64,000 nucleotides of DNA from contig JAYVSZ010000003.1 in assembly GCA_043774925.1 (NCBI GenBank), positions 32,477 through 96,476 on the forward strand, read 5' to 3'. Position 1 is the stretch's first letter. The number at the start of each line of letters is the position of its first letter. The DNA comes from JAYVSZ01 sp043774925. GTDB taxonomy: Bacteria > Pseudomonadota > Gammaproteobacteria > Burkholderiales > Methylophilaceae. Of the stretch, positions 36,055 through 45,176 are shown piece after piece. The notes beneath the pieces were generated by a model. That model did no database searches and was not told the origin of the DNA. It saw only the letters and a list, made by a program, of their open reading frames with translations. Made by a program: the position numbers and the translations under genes.

Positions 36055-36750
36055 TTAGGCGGCAACCACGCCAAACAAATGGCCAACACCAGCAGTTGCA
36101 GCCATTGCTAATACTCCCCAAAACGCTACACGGGCTGTGCCGAGCCAAATATTAGCACCACCTGCATTAGCTGCCAAAGCGCCAAGCGCGGCTAGAAAAG
36201 CTAATGACGTTGCTGCCACATAAGAAATTAACTGTGACTCGGGTGCCAATAGCGCAACTACCAATGGTAGCGCGGCGCCCACTGCAAACGTGACTGCAGA
36301 AGCTAGTGCAGCCTGCACTGGCCGCGCAGTCAAAATCTCACTAATGCCTAATTCATCGCGCGCATGTGCACCCAGTGCGTCGTGTGCGGTGAGTTGAATA
36401 GCCACTTGTTCCGCCAAATCTGGCGTTAATCCGCGGTTAATATAAATGCCTGTGAGTTCATTGAGTTCGTGTTCTGGCTCAGTTGCCAGCTCATTTCTTT
36501 CTTTTGCCAAGTCTGCATTTTCTGTGTCAGATTGCGAGCTGACGGAAACATACTCGCCTGCCGCCATGGACATGGCACCAGAAACCAAGCCTGCAACGCC
36601 AGTAAGTAAAATAGTATTGTGCGAGGCATGTGCCGCGGCAATGCCAATAATCAAGCTGGCGGTTGATACAATGCCGTCATTAGCGCCTAAAACAGCGGCG
36701 CGTAGCCAGCCAATGCGGTGTGAGCGATGATATTCAGAGTGTCTTAACAT
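36055..36750 (-). CDS. VIT1/CCC1-family transporter-like membrane protein
   Basis: A 231-residue polytopic protein with an N-terminal cytoplasmic start (HRIGWLRAAVLGANDGIVSTASL), membrane helices near residues 30-80, a middle acidic helical segment and three C-terminal helices. The GANDGIVST and MAAGEYVSV segments are typical of the VIT family, whose members move iron or manganese into storage or out of the cytoplasm. The direction of transport here is not known. It reads opposite to ppa and is downstream of hppA past a terminator. Confidence 0.88.
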   Translation of the reverse strand: MLRHSEYHRSHRIGWLRAAVLGANDGIVSTASLIIGIAAAHASHNTILLTGVAGLVSGAMSMAAGEYVSVSSQSDTENADLAKERNELATEPEHELNELTGIYINRGLTPDLAEQVAIQLTAHDALGAHARDELGISEILTARPVQAALASAVTFAVGAALPLVVALLAPESQLISYVAATSLAFLAALGALAANAGGANIWLGTARVAFWGVLAMAATAGVGHLFGVVAA

Positions 36751-36784
36751 AAAGGTAATTATAACTTGTAAGTCGAGTTAGAAT

Positions 36785-36812
36785 GAAAAAAAGCGACCGA
36801 AGTCGCTTTTTT
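36785..36812 (-). terminator. Terminator after hppA
   Basis: AAGCGAC-CGAA-GTCGCTT with A and T flanks, 29 bases beyond the hppA stop. It separates the hppA message from the VIT-family gene. Confidence 0.88.
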
Positions 36813-36840
36813 AAAAGGCTACTTATTCAACTATGCAACT

Positions 36841-38874
36841 TTAGCTGTGCAACAGTGGCACAATCAGTAAAGCCACAATGTTAATGATTTTGATGAGTGG
36901 ATTCACCGCAGGGCCCGCCGTATCTTTGTACGGGTCGCCAACGGTATCACCAGTCACAGCTGCTTTGTGCGCATCTGAACCTTTACCGCCGTGATGGCCA
37001 TCTTCGATATATTTCTTCGCGTTATCCCAAGCGCCGCCGCCTGTACACATGGAGATTGCCACAAATAAACCTGTCACAATCGTGCCCATCAGCAAGCCAC
37101 CAAGCGCCACAGGACCAAGCAACAAGCCCACCGCAATTGGCGCAGCCACTGGCAGAAGCGATGGGACCATCATTTCTTTAATCGCGGCTGTGGTCAGCAT
37201 ATCTACCGCTCTGCCGTATTCTGGCTTAGATGTGCCTTCCATAATGCCTGGAATTTCACGGAACTGACGGCGCACTTCTTCTACCACTGCGCCCGCTGCG
37301 CGGCCAACCGCTTCCATCGCCATGGCGGCGAATAAGAACGGAATTAAGCCGCCGATAAACAAGCCAATAATCACCATTGGATCGCTTAAATCAAAGTTTG
37401 CGGTGATGCCAGCAAGTTTTAATTTGTGCGTGTAATCGGCAAACAACACCAAGGCCGCTAAGCCCGCTGAGCCAATCGCATAGCCCTTGGTCACTGCTTT
37501 TGTTGTGTTGCCAACTGCATCCAACGGGTCGGTTACATCGCGCACGCTGCTTGGCAATTCTGCCATTTCTGCAATGCCACCCGCGTTATCAGTAATCGGG
37601 CCGTAAGCATCTAATGCCACCACAATGCCCGCCATGCTGAGCATAGAGGTGGCTGCAATCGCTACGCCGTACAAGCCACCTAAGTGGAATGATGTCCAAA
37701 TCGCCAAGCACACAGAAAGCACAGGCCAAGCGGTTGATTTCATTGAAATGCCGATACCTGCGATGATGTTAGTCGCGTGGCCAGTGGTGGAGGCTTGCGC
37801 AACGTGCTGCACAGGCGCGTAGTCGGTGCCTGTGTAGTATTCAGTAATCCACACCAATGCTGCTGTTAAGATTAAGCCAACCGCACAAGCGCCAAAAAGC
37901 GCGTTTGCCGAAACCAACATTTCGCCAGCAGCAAGGCCTTCTGGGAACATTTTCATCGTCACAAAATAGAACGCAGCGAGTGATAACACGCCCGCAACTG
38001 CCAAGCCTTTGTACAGCGCTGGCATCACGTTTTTCATACCAGGTGAAGCTTTAACAAAAAAGCAGCCGATGATTGAAGCCACGATAGAAACCGCGCCAAG
38101 CATCAATGGATAAACGACCGCATTGGCGCCAGCATTGGTCACGACCAAGCCGCCGAGCACCATGGTGGCAATCAGCGTCACAGCGTAAGTTTCAAATAAA
38201 TCCGCCGCCATACCTGCGCAATCGCCCACGTTGTCGCCAACGTTATCGGCAATTACGGCTGGATTGCGCGGGTCATCTTCTGGAATGCCCGCTTCAACTT
38301 TACCGACCAAATCCGCACCGACGTCTGCGCCTTTGGTGAAAATACCGCCACCCAAACGTGCAAAAATTGAAATAAGTGATGAGCCAAAAGCCAAGCCAAT
38401 CAAGGGGTTCAGGTCAGTTGCGTTTTCTGCACCTAAAAACCAGTAAAAACCCGCCACGCCGAATAAGCCTAAACCAACGACCAGCATGCCAGTAATGGCG
38501 CCGCCTTTAAAGGCAACATCTAGCGCTGGGCCAATGCCTTTTGTAGCCGCTTGTGCGGTACGCACGTTGGCTTTTACAGAAACGTTCATGCCAATAAAAC
38601 CGCAAGCGCCAGAAAGCACTGCGCCAAGCACAAAGCCGATGGCGGTTAATTTGCCTAAGAAAATGGCGATTAAAATAGCAAGCACCACACCTACCATGGC
38701 GATGGTTTTATACTGACGCGCCAAATAAGCCGCTGCCCCTTGTTGAATCGCGCCAGCAATTTCTTGCATGCGCGCATTGCCTGCGGGCAAACCCGTAATC
38801 CACTTACTCATTACTACGCCATACAGCACTGCTAAAACTGCGGCAGCAATGGCGATTATTATTGCAACTGACAT
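36841..38874 (-). CDS. hppA: Membrane proton-pumping pyrophosphatase, K+-independent type
   Basis: Pumps protons across the inner membrane with pyrophosphate as energy source. The 677-residue protein has about sixteen membrane helices and the DNVGDNVGDCAGMAADLFE pyrophosphate-binding stretch. Lys459 and Thr462 in the GNTTKAVT segment correspond to the lysine/threonine pair that marks potassium-independent, proton-pumping enzymes. The gene has a 200-base upstream region with no other gene, where its promoter is expected. Confidence 0.95.
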   Translation of the reverse strand: MSVAIIIAIAAAVLAVLYGVVMSKWITGLPAGNARMQEIAGAIQQGAAAYLARQYKTIAMVGVVLAILIAIFLGKLTAIGFVLGAVLSGACGFIGMNVSVKANVRTAQAATKGIGPALDVAFKGGAITGMLVVGLGLFGVAGFYWFLGAENATDLNPLIGLAFGSSLISIFARLGGGIFTKGADVGADLVGKVEAGIPEDDPRNPAVIADNVGDNVGDCAGMAADLFETYAVTLIATMVLGGLVVTNAGANAVVYPLMLGAVSIVASIIGCFFVKASPGMKNVMPALYKGLAVAGVLSLAAFYFVTMKMFPEGLAAGEMLVSANALFGACAVGLILTAALVWITEYYTGTDYAPVQHVAQASTTGHATNIIAGIGISMKSTAWPVLSVCLAIWTSFHLGGLYGVAIAATSMLSMAGIVVALDAYGPITDNAGGIAEMAELPSSVRDVTDPLDAVGNTTKAVTKGYAIGSAGLAALVLFADYTHKLKLAGITANFDLSDPMVIIGLFIGGLIPFLFAAMAMEAVGRAAGAVVEEVRRQFREIPGIMEGTSKPEYGRAVDMLTTAAIKEMMVPSLLPVAAPIAVGLLLGPVALGGLLMGTIVTGLFVAISMCTGGGAWDNAKKYIEDGHHGGKGSDAHKAAVTGDTVGDPYKDTAGPAVNPLIKIINIVALLIVPLLHS

Positions 38875-39074
38875 GTCTTCTCCCTAGTGATTATCTACTT
38901 AATATTAGTCGTACTAAAAAATTGTAAATCATTTGTAACAACTGTGCATTATGGCACCAATAATGAAATGCGACAAGCACCTAGCCAAGCCCGTCGTGCG
39001 TGGGTTTGTTCATAGTTTTAGTTAATTTTTATGTGATGTGGTTTTGTAGCAGAACAGCCCTGGAAGCCGCATGT

Positions 39075-39545
39075 TTATTGTTTGCTAGCCAAGTGCTTTA
39101 ATTTTTCAGCAAGTGCCGAATCGCCTAATTGCTCGGCCAGCGTTTTTAAGCTTGCAGAGGCTTGATTTGACAGCGTTCGGGGCGCTTTTAGTATCGGTTT
39201 AGGCTGAGATTTTACTTGCACTTTTACCGTAATTGCAGTAACTTTACATTCCTTGTAAAAAGGGTCGCTAATTGCCAAATTTTGTAATTGCGTCAATAAG
39301 CTAGCGCTAGTGAGCTTGATTTTTGCAGCTACGCTGGCGTTGTAGGCGTAAATGGTGAGTTGGCCGTTATTTAAGTTGCCTGCAAAGCTGTGTTGGCTGA
39401 GCATCTTGGGCGCGATAGCCTCCCAAAATTGGCGTAAATTTAGGTGCGCGCTCGCCTGTTTGCTTAAGTGGCTAAATTGGCTGTCAGCCGCACGGTTGCT
39501 TGTACTGGCGTTATTGGCACTAAACAGCGTACTAATTTTGCGCAT
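39075..39545 (-). CDS. DciA-like DUF721 protein
   Basis: A 156-residue DUF721 protein. Proteins of this family (DciA) load or activate the replicative helicase in bacteria that lack DnaC. The N-terminal KH-like DUF721 core covers about residues 25-110 (LRQFWEAIAP...GQLTIYAYNASVAAKI), followed by a disordered basic tail. It is divergent from the M23 peptidase and secA genes, a neighbourhood common in betaproteobacteria. DciA function is inferred from the family. Confidence 0.7.
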   Translation of the reverse strand: MRKISTLFSANNASTSNRAADSQFSHLSKQASAHLNLRQFWEAIAPKMLSQHSFAGNLNNGQLTIYAYNASVAAKIKLTSASLLTQLQNLAISDPFYKECKVTAITVKVQVKSQPKPILKAPRTLSNQASASLKTLAEQLGDSALAEKLKHLASKQ

Positions 39546-39601
39546 AAATTTTAGAGAACAAATATGTTAATTAAAGAATATTATCCTATGAAGGTTAGCC
39601 T

Positions 39602-40513
39602 GTGAATATTATCTTGGTTTCGAACAAGATGGCGAAAGCAAAAAGCTTGTCAGTTTGGCAAACGGTTGGCCTGATTGCGGGCCTTGTGCTGGCGCCAGTA
39701 TTGCTCACGCTGCTATTTATTACGCCTAAAGGCAGCATCAAAGAGCAAGGCGTCAGAGCCATGCTGCCGCCACAACTCAAAAACTCACTACAGTCTACGC
39801 AGCTGCATTTGGATGCTTATGCCAAAGCGCTGGGCGAGCTGCAAGCGCGCATGATGCGCTTGGACGCGCAAAACGAGCGGCTGGCAAAATTGGCAGGCGA
39901 AAAAGATACCAAAGTAATCAATAGCCAAAAACTCAAGCCAGTGCCTAATTTGCCAATACCAGGCCGCGGCGGCCCCCTAGTAGGCGCTAGACCCATGACG
40001 GAATCAGAGTTGCAAGCGGAAATTGAGGCGCTGACGCAAGCGGTGGATGCGCGCGATGAATACCTAGGCAAAGTTGAAGCGAAAGTACTGCAGCAAAGTG
40101 TGCTTAAAGACATGTTGCCTAATAGCAGTCCGATTAACGCGGCCTTTAACTCATCCAGTTACGGTTGGCGCATCGATCCGTTTACGGGCGGCAAGGCGTT
40201 TCACGAAGGCTTGGATTTTTCGGCGGACATTGGCACGCCCATACGCGCAGCGGCAGATGGCATTGTTACGCTGGCTGAAATATCGGGCGGTTATGGCATT
40301 ATGGTTAGGATTGATCACGGATCTGGCTTAGAGACGCGTTATGGCCACGCTTCTAAACTGCTGGTGAAAGCAGGCGAGCGCGTAGTGAAAGGCCAAGAGA
40401 TTGCAGAAGTCGGCTCTACGGGGCGCTCTACTGGACCGCATTTACATTACGAAATTCGGCTAAATGGCGATGCGCTTGACCCGCGACAATATTTACAAAA
40501 GAATGCAGGATAA
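39602..40513 (+). CDS. M23-family metallopeptidase with N-terminal membrane anchor
   Basis: Cell-wall endopeptidase-like protein of 303 residues. The GTG start at 39602 has AAGG upstream and gives the N-terminal NIILVSNKMAK segment that I remember from betaproteobacterial members; ATG 39629 is an alternative. One membrane span lies near residues 22-42, a coiled-coil-like region at 55-95, and the M23 domain at about 185-295 with FHEGLDFS and GPHLHYE zinc motifs. All catalytic His residues appear present, so it is probably an active hydrolase rather than a NlpD/EnvC activator. Confidence 0.9.
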   Translation: MNIILVSNKMAKAKSLSVWQTVGLIAGLVLAPVLLTLLFITPKGSIKEQGVRAMLPPQLKNSLQSTQLHLDAYAKALGELQARMMRLDAQNERLAKLAGEKDTKVINSQKLKPVPNLPIPGRGGPLVGARPMTESELQAEIEALTQAVDARDEYLGKVEAKVLQQSVLKDMLPNSSPINAAFNSSSYGWRIDPFTGGKAFHEGLDFSADIGTPIRAAADGIVTLAEISGGYGIMVRIDHGSGLETRYGHASKLLVKAGERVVKGQEIAEVGSTGRSTGPHLHYEIRLNGDALDPRQYLQKNAG

Positions 40514-40585
40514 TCGATTTGTAAGCTTGAATTCGCGAATAAACCCCCCAACTGTTGTAAAATCTACCCATATTTTAATTTGAGG

Positions 40586-40603
40586 TTTCCGAAATTTCGG
40601 AAA
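40586..40603 (+). promoter_or_regulatory. Perfect 18-bp palindrome before secA
   Basis: TTTCCGAAATTTCGGAAA reads the same on both strands and ends 14 bases before the secA start. It could be a dimeric operator or an RNA hairpin near the initiation region. A GAGG sequence lies directly upstream at 40582, and no better ribosome-binding site is seen closer to the ATG. Confidence 0.5.
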
Positions 40604-40617
40604 ATCGGTGTCTTTTC

Positions 40618-43341
40618 ATGTTATCCACGTTGTTTAGAGAAGTATTTGGCAGTCGTAATGATCGATTAGTAAAAAGTTACGGCCAAATCGTCAAGCAAAT
40701 AAATGCCCTAGAACCCAATATGCAAGCGCTTTCTGACGAGGCTTTGCGTGCAAAAACGGATGAGTTTAAACGACGTTTTACTGAAGGTGAAAGTTTAGAG
40801 AAGTTGCTGCCAGAAGCCTTTGCAGTTGTTCGCGAGGGTGGCGTACGTGCACTTGGCATGCGCCATTTTGATGTGCAACTCATTGGCGGCATGGTGCTCA
40901 ACGCTGGCAGAATTGCCGAGATGCGCACAGGCGAAGGCAAAACACTGGTGGCGACGTTGCCGGTTTACCTGAACGCAATTGCTGGCAAAGGTGTGCATTT
41001 GGTCACAGTGAACGACTATCTCGCCAAACGCGATGCGGAATGGATGGGCAAGCTTTACAACTTTTTGGGTTTGAGCGTTGGCATTAACTTGTCGCAAATG
41101 CCGCACGACGACAAACAACTGGCTTACGCCGCCGATATTACCTACGGCACCAACAACGAATTCGGCTTCGATTACCTGCGCGATAACATGGTGTTTAGCC
41201 GCGAGGAGCGCGTTCAGCGCGGCCTGAGTTACGCCCTCGTCGATGAAGTCGATTCGATTTTAATCGACGAAGCGCGCACGCCGCTGATTATTTCTGGCCA
41301 AGCTGAGGGCGGTGCAGATTTGTACGTGCAAATGGATGGCATCGCCAAACAACTCACGCGCCAAGCCACCGAAGAAGGTGAAGGTGATTATTGGGTGGAC
41401 GAAAAAGCGCAAAATGTGACGCTCTCTGAGCAAGGCCACGAGCACGCGGAAGCCTTGCTGGAAGCGGCTGGCATGCTCACAGGTGCGGCCAGTTTGTACG
41501 ACACTAGCAACATTACGCTGGTGCATCATTTGTATTCTGCTATGAAGGCGCATACGCTGTTCCACCGCGATCAGCAATACGTGGTGCAAAACGGCGAAGT
41601 GATTATCGTCGATGAATCCAAAGGTCGCCCGATGCCCGGCCGTCGCTGGTCGGATGGCTTGCATCAAGCGGTTGAGGCTAAAGAAGGCGTGACGATTGAA
41701 AAAGAAAATCAAACGTTGGCTTCGATTACGTTCCAAAACTATTTCCGCATGTATGAAAAGCTGAGCGGCATGACGGGCACGGCTGATACCGAAGCCTATG
41801 AATTTAATCAAATTTATGGCTTGGAAACAGTGGTTATTCCTACCAACCGCGCCATGCAACGCGTGGATAAAATGGATAAAGTTTATCGCACGGCGAATGA
41901 GAAATATGTTGCGGTGATTGAAGACATTAAAGATTGCCAAAAGCGCGGCCAGCCAGTATTGGTGGGCACGACAACGGTAGAAAATTCTGAAATTATTTCT
42001 GAGTTGCTAAATAAAGAGAAACTCGAACACCAAGTTTTAAACGCAAAACAGCACGAACGCGAGGCGCATATTGTGGTACAAGCGGGTCGTCCAGGCGTGA
42101 TTACTATTGCCACTAATATGGCGGGTCGCGGCACGGATATTGTGCTGGGCGGAAATCCTGAGCCTGAAGTGCTTGAGGTGGAAGCACGCGAAGATTTAAC
42201 TGCGGAAGAAAAGCAAACACAAATTGCTGAAATTAAAGCAACATGGAAACAGCGTCACGAAGCAGTGGTTGCGGCAGGCGGCTTGCATATTGCAGGTACC
42301 GAACGCCATGAATCTCGCCGTGTGGATAACCAATTGCGCGGCCGTTCAGGTCGTCAGGGCGACCCAGGGTCTAGCCGTTTTTACTTATCTTTAGATGACC
42401 AACTGCTGCGGATTTTCTCGGGTGACCGTGTAGCAGCGATTATGGAACGCCTGAAAATGCCTGAAGGCGAAGCGATTGAACATGCCATGGTGACGCGTGC
42501 GATTGAAAATGCGCAGCGCAAGGTAGAAGGCCGTAACTTTGACATTCGTAAACAATTACTCGAGTTTGACGACGTTTCAAACGACCAGCGCAAAGTGATT
42601 TATGAGCAGCGCAATGAGCTGCTTGAGGCCGCCGATGTTGGAGAGACGATTACCGCCATGCGCCACGATGTGCTGGACAGCATTTTTACCAACAACATTC
42701 CGCCAGGCAGCGTAGAAGAGCAATGGGACGTACCGAATTTGGAAACAGCGCTTACCGAAGAAACTGGTTTGACATTGCCCGTGGGAAGTTGGCTGGAAGA
42801 AAACCCAGATTTGCACGAGGAAACCCTGCGCGAACGCATATTCGAAGCGGCAGACAGCTCATACAAGGCAAAAGAGCAATTGGCCAGCGCAGATACCATG
42901 CGCCAGTTTGAGCGTTCTGTGATGTTGCAAAGCCTGGATAGCCATTGGCGCGATCATTTGAGTGCGCTTGATCACTTGCGACAAGGTATTCATTTGCGTT
43001 CTTATGCACAAAAGAATCCTAAGCAAGAATATAAACGCGAGGCATTTTTGCTGTTTGAAAGCCTACTCAATACGGTGAAATCAGAAGTCACCAAAATCAC
43101 TATGCTGGTGCAAGTGCGCCCGCACGAAGAGCTGCCACAAGTTGAGCCAGTGGCTAATGCAGAAAACGTACAATATCAACATGCTGAATTCAATGAGTCT
43201 GACGAGCTTGCAAACCCAATAGCAGAGCCAATTGCAGGCGGCGAGCCAGTGGTGCGCGACGGCGTAAAAACAGGGCGTAACGACCCTTGTCCATGTGGTT
43301 CTGGCAAAAAATACAAGCAGTGCCACGGTACTTTAAGTTAG
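40618..43341 (+). CDS. secA: Protein translocase ATPase SecA
   Basis: Motor ATPase that pushes unfolded proteins through SecYEG. The 907-residue protein has the Walker A MRTGEGKT and DEVDSILIDEARTPLIISG (Walker B), the helicase-like second domain with TNMAGRGTDI, the helical scaffold, and a C-terminal zinc motif CPCGSGKKYKQCH that contacts SecB. No secM-like arrest peptide is visible upstream; a palindrome sits in the leader. Confidence 0.97.
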   Translation: MLSTLFREVFGSRNDRLVKSYGQIVKQINALEPNMQALSDEALRAKTDEFKRRFTEGESLEKLLPEAFAVVREGGVRALGMRHFDVQLIGGMVLNAGRIAEMRTGEGKTLVATLPVYLNAIAGKGVHLVTVNDYLAKRDAEWMGKLYNFLGLSVGINLSQMPHDDKQLAYAADITYGTNNEFGFDYLRDNMVFSREERVQRGLSYALVDEVDSILIDEARTPLIISGQAEGGADLYVQMDGIAKQLTRQATEEGEGDYWVDEKAQNVTLSEQGHEHAEALLEAAGMLTGAASLYDTSNITLVHHLYSAMKAHTLFHRDQQYVVQNGEVIIVDESKGRPMPGRRWSDGLHQAVEAKEGVTIEKENQTLASITFQNYFRMYEKLSGMTGTADTEAYEFNQIYGLETVVIPTNRAMQRVDKMDKVYRTANEKYVAVIEDIKDCQKRGQPVLVGTTTVENSEIISELLNKEKLEHQVLNAKQHEREAHIVVQAGRPGVITIATNMAGRGTDIVLGGNPEPEVLEVEAREDLTAEEKQTQIAEIKATWKQRHEAVVAAGGLHIAGTERHESRRVDNQLRGRSGRQGDPGSSRFYLSLDDQLLRIFSGDRVAAIMERLKMPEGEAIEHAMVTRAIENAQRKVEGRNFDIRKQLLEFDDVSNDQRKVIYEQRNELLEAADVGETITAMRHDVLDSIFTNNIPPGSVEEQWDVPNLETALTEETGLTLPVGSWLEENPDLHEETLRERIFEAADSSYKAKEQLASADTMRQFERSVMLQSLDSHWRDHLSALDHLRQGIHLRSYAQKNPKQEYKREAFLLFESLLNTVKSEVTKITMLVQVRPHEELPQVEPVANAENVQYQHAEFNESDELANPIAEPIAGGEPVVRDGVKTGRNDPCPCGSGKKYKQCHGTLS

Positions 43342-43356
43342 AAGGCAAGCGGTTAA

Positions 43357-43539
43357 ATGGCGAAAGAGGAAGTAAAATCACCCTGTATTAGCGTGTGCAC
43401 CATGGACGATGCAACAGGCTTTTGTCAGGGCTGTTACCGCACGCTAGATGAAATTGAAAAGTGGTGGGATTTTGAACCAGCGCAACAAAAGAAAATTGTG
43501 GCTAAAGCCAGCGAGCGAGAAGCGGCAATTTTCGATTAA
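43357..43539 (+). CDS. DUF1289 small cysteine protein
   Basis: A 60-residue protein with four cysteines in a CxxxC...CxxC layout (SPCISVCTM and FCQGCYRT), typical of DUF1289, a likely small iron-sulfur or zinc protein of unknown function. It lies 15 bases after secA in the same direction and ends before a hairpin that separates it from the leftward gene train. Confidence 0.85.
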   Translation: MAKEEVKSPCISVCTMDDATGFCQGCYRTLDEIEKWWDFEPAQQKKIVAKASEREAAIFD

Positions 43540-43552
43540 ATCTTCATTGTGT

Positions 43553-43580
43553 AGCAAAGCCAGCTTTCGCTGGCTTTGCT
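43553..43580. terminator. Hairpin between the DUF1289 gene and the RiPP operon
   Basis: AGCAAAGCCAGC, loop TTTC, GCTGGCTTTGCT: a 12-base-pair perfect stem between convergent genes. The right arm touches the stop codon of the DUF2063 gene. No long T run follows on either side, so it may be a weak or factor-assisted terminator or an mRNA-end stabiliser. Confidence 0.65.
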
Positions 43581-44307
43581 ATTTGGCGCTGCCAATTAGC
43601 GCTTCCTGCGCGGCCAAATCTTGCAGAATATCCAAGCCAAATTCTAGTACGGCATTATTATTTGGGTGGAGCATACCCTCTGCGAGGCGCACCAATGCTT
43701 GCTCTCCAGTGAGTTCATTTTGTGCTAAAACATTCAGTAAAATATAAGTCATTGGGTTTAGTGCAATAAATTTTACCTGGTTATCGCGGTTTCTAAACAC
43801 GAATAAATAGGTTTTTTCGGTTGATTTTGGTTTAAATTTGGCAGAAATTTTATGCACAGGATAATCATATTCCAGCAGCATACTGGCTGGCGCAAGCACA
43901 GGTTTTTCGTGTAAAAAATCGGCGGCTGCGCTCATCTCGGGCGTGTCCGCGGCAAGCATGCTCACCGCCAACTCCACCCATTCATAATGTGCAAGTGCTT
44001 GAAAATAAGCAGGTAAATCGTTCAAGTTAGAAATAAAAGCCAAAAATTCTTGTGGAATTTCTCTGAAGATTGGCGTGCTGGCTTGATGCTGTGCAAAAAA
44101 TTGTTTGGTGAGTTTTAGCCATGCGCGCTTCCCCAAAACTTGCTGGCAAACGGGAAAGCACGCAGAAACCGAGCCAAAAATATTGTTAAACACAATTTCT
44201 CGATACACCGCCATGCGTGTATCGTTTACCTTTGTGGGTTTTGCGTGCGCTTTTGGGTCGCGAATGTGCGAAGTGAACTCTATTTGGTAACGTTGAAAAT
44301 CCAGCAT
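43579..44307 (-). CDS. bufC: DUF2063 partner protein of the MNIO enzyme (BufC/HvfC-like)
   Basis: A 242-residue protein with an N-terminal DUF2063 domain (about residues 3-95: FQRYQIEF, MAVYREIVFNNIFGSVSACFPV) and a C-terminal alpha/beta part. In described MNIO systems this partner binds the peptide precursor and presents it to the DUF692 enzyme, although the Pfam name calls it a DNA-binding domain. The start is 7 bases after the bufB stop, so both are produced together. It is the last gene of the leftward operon. Confidence 0.9.
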   Translation of the reverse strand: MLDFQRYQIEFTSHIRDPKAHAKPTKVNDTRMAVYREIVFNNIFGSVSACFPVCQQVLGKRAWLKLTKQFFAQHQASTPIFREIPQEFLAFISNLNDLPAYFQALAHYEWVELAVSMLAADTPEMSAAADFLHEKPVLAPASMLLEYDYPVHKISAKFKPKSTEKTYLFVFRNRDNQVKFIALNPMTYILLNVLAQNELTGEQALVRLAEGMLHPNNNAVLEFGLDILQDLAAQEALIGSAK

Positions 44308-44314
44308 GATGCCT

Positions 44315-45166
44315 CTATGATTTGCCTTGTAGTGCAGCTATTTTATTGAGTTCTGGCAGTAATTGTGGCAAAGGCGGAATGTTGGTATCGCGCTCTAAAA
44401 GCGTGGGGAACTTGCCAAAAAGCTGATAAGCGCTTTCCAGTAATTTCCACACTGGGTCGATAATGTCCTCGCCATGCGTATCTATCAGTAAATTGGGCGC
44501 TTCTTGATAATGCCCCGCAATGTGACTATAGACTATTTTTTCTTTTGGAATTTGTTTTAAGAAAGTGTGCGCGTCAAAATTAAAATTCACGCTATTCACG
44601 TAGATGTTATTGATATCTAAGTGTAAGTTGCAGTCAGCCTCGGTTAATACTGCGTTCAGAAATTCAATTTCGCTCATGGTAGAAATCGGCGCGGCGACGT
44701 AAAACGAAGTGTTTTCAACGGCAATTTTTTGCCCCAAAATATCCTGCGTCTGGCGAATGCGTGCTGCGACGTATTTCACTGCTTCTTCGGTAAATGGAAT
44801 CGGTAGCAAATCGTACATATAGCCTGCTTGACCGCGTTGAATATCGCTGCAGTAGCTTAAATGCTCGGTGTAAAGTGAGATTTTGTGCTGCGCCAAAAAC
44901 GCTTTAACTTGCTTGATAAAGCCCACATTCAGCGCGTCTGGCCCGCCAAGCGAGAGGCAAAGCCCATGACAAGCAATCGGATAGCGCTCCACAAACCAAG
45001 CCAAATCGGCCGCGGCCTTACCGCCAGCACCTATCCAGTTTTCTGGGGCGATTTCGACAAAATTGATGTTGGAAATAGATGAATCTTGGTACAGGTTTTG
45101 GATTTGGGGAATAAGCTCGCGCTTTAACCCCAAACCCACACCTTGAATGGCGTCAATGGATGCCAT
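44315..45166 (-). CDS. bufB: DUF692 multinuclear non-heme iron oxidative enzyme (MNIO)
   Basis: A 283-residue TIM-barrel protein of the DUF692/MNIO family. The metal and catalytic motifs are visible in order: GVGLGL, HGLCLSLGG, ITEHLSY-like YTEHLSY, AVENTSFY, DINNIYVN, SHIAGH, DTHG and ERDTNIPPL. MNIO enzymes use iron centres and oxygen to modify cysteines in ribosomal peptides, for example to thiooxazole or oxazolone-thioamide groups. The gene follows a cysteine-rich precursor by 10 bases, which strongly suggests its substrate. Confidence 0.93.
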   Translation of the reverse strand: MASIDAIQGVGLGLKRELIPQIQNLYQDSSISNINFVEIAPENWIGAGGKAAADLAWFVERYPIACHGLCLSLGGPDALNVGFIKQVKAFLAQHKISLYTEHLSYCSDIQRGQAGYMYDLLPIPFTEEAVKYVAARIRQTQDILGQKIAVENTSFYVAAPISTMSEIEFLNAVLTEADCNLHLDINNIYVNSVNFNFDAHTFLKQIPKEKIVYSHIAGHYQEAPNLLIDTHGEDIIDPVWKLLESAYQLFGKFPTLLERDTNIPPLPQLLPELNKIAALQGKS

Positions 45167-45176
45167 TTACAATCAA

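Noticed and set aside
41260..41940. A 226-codon leftward frame opposite secA
   Set aside because: It is antisense to SecA's conserved region and its composition is that of a shadow frame.
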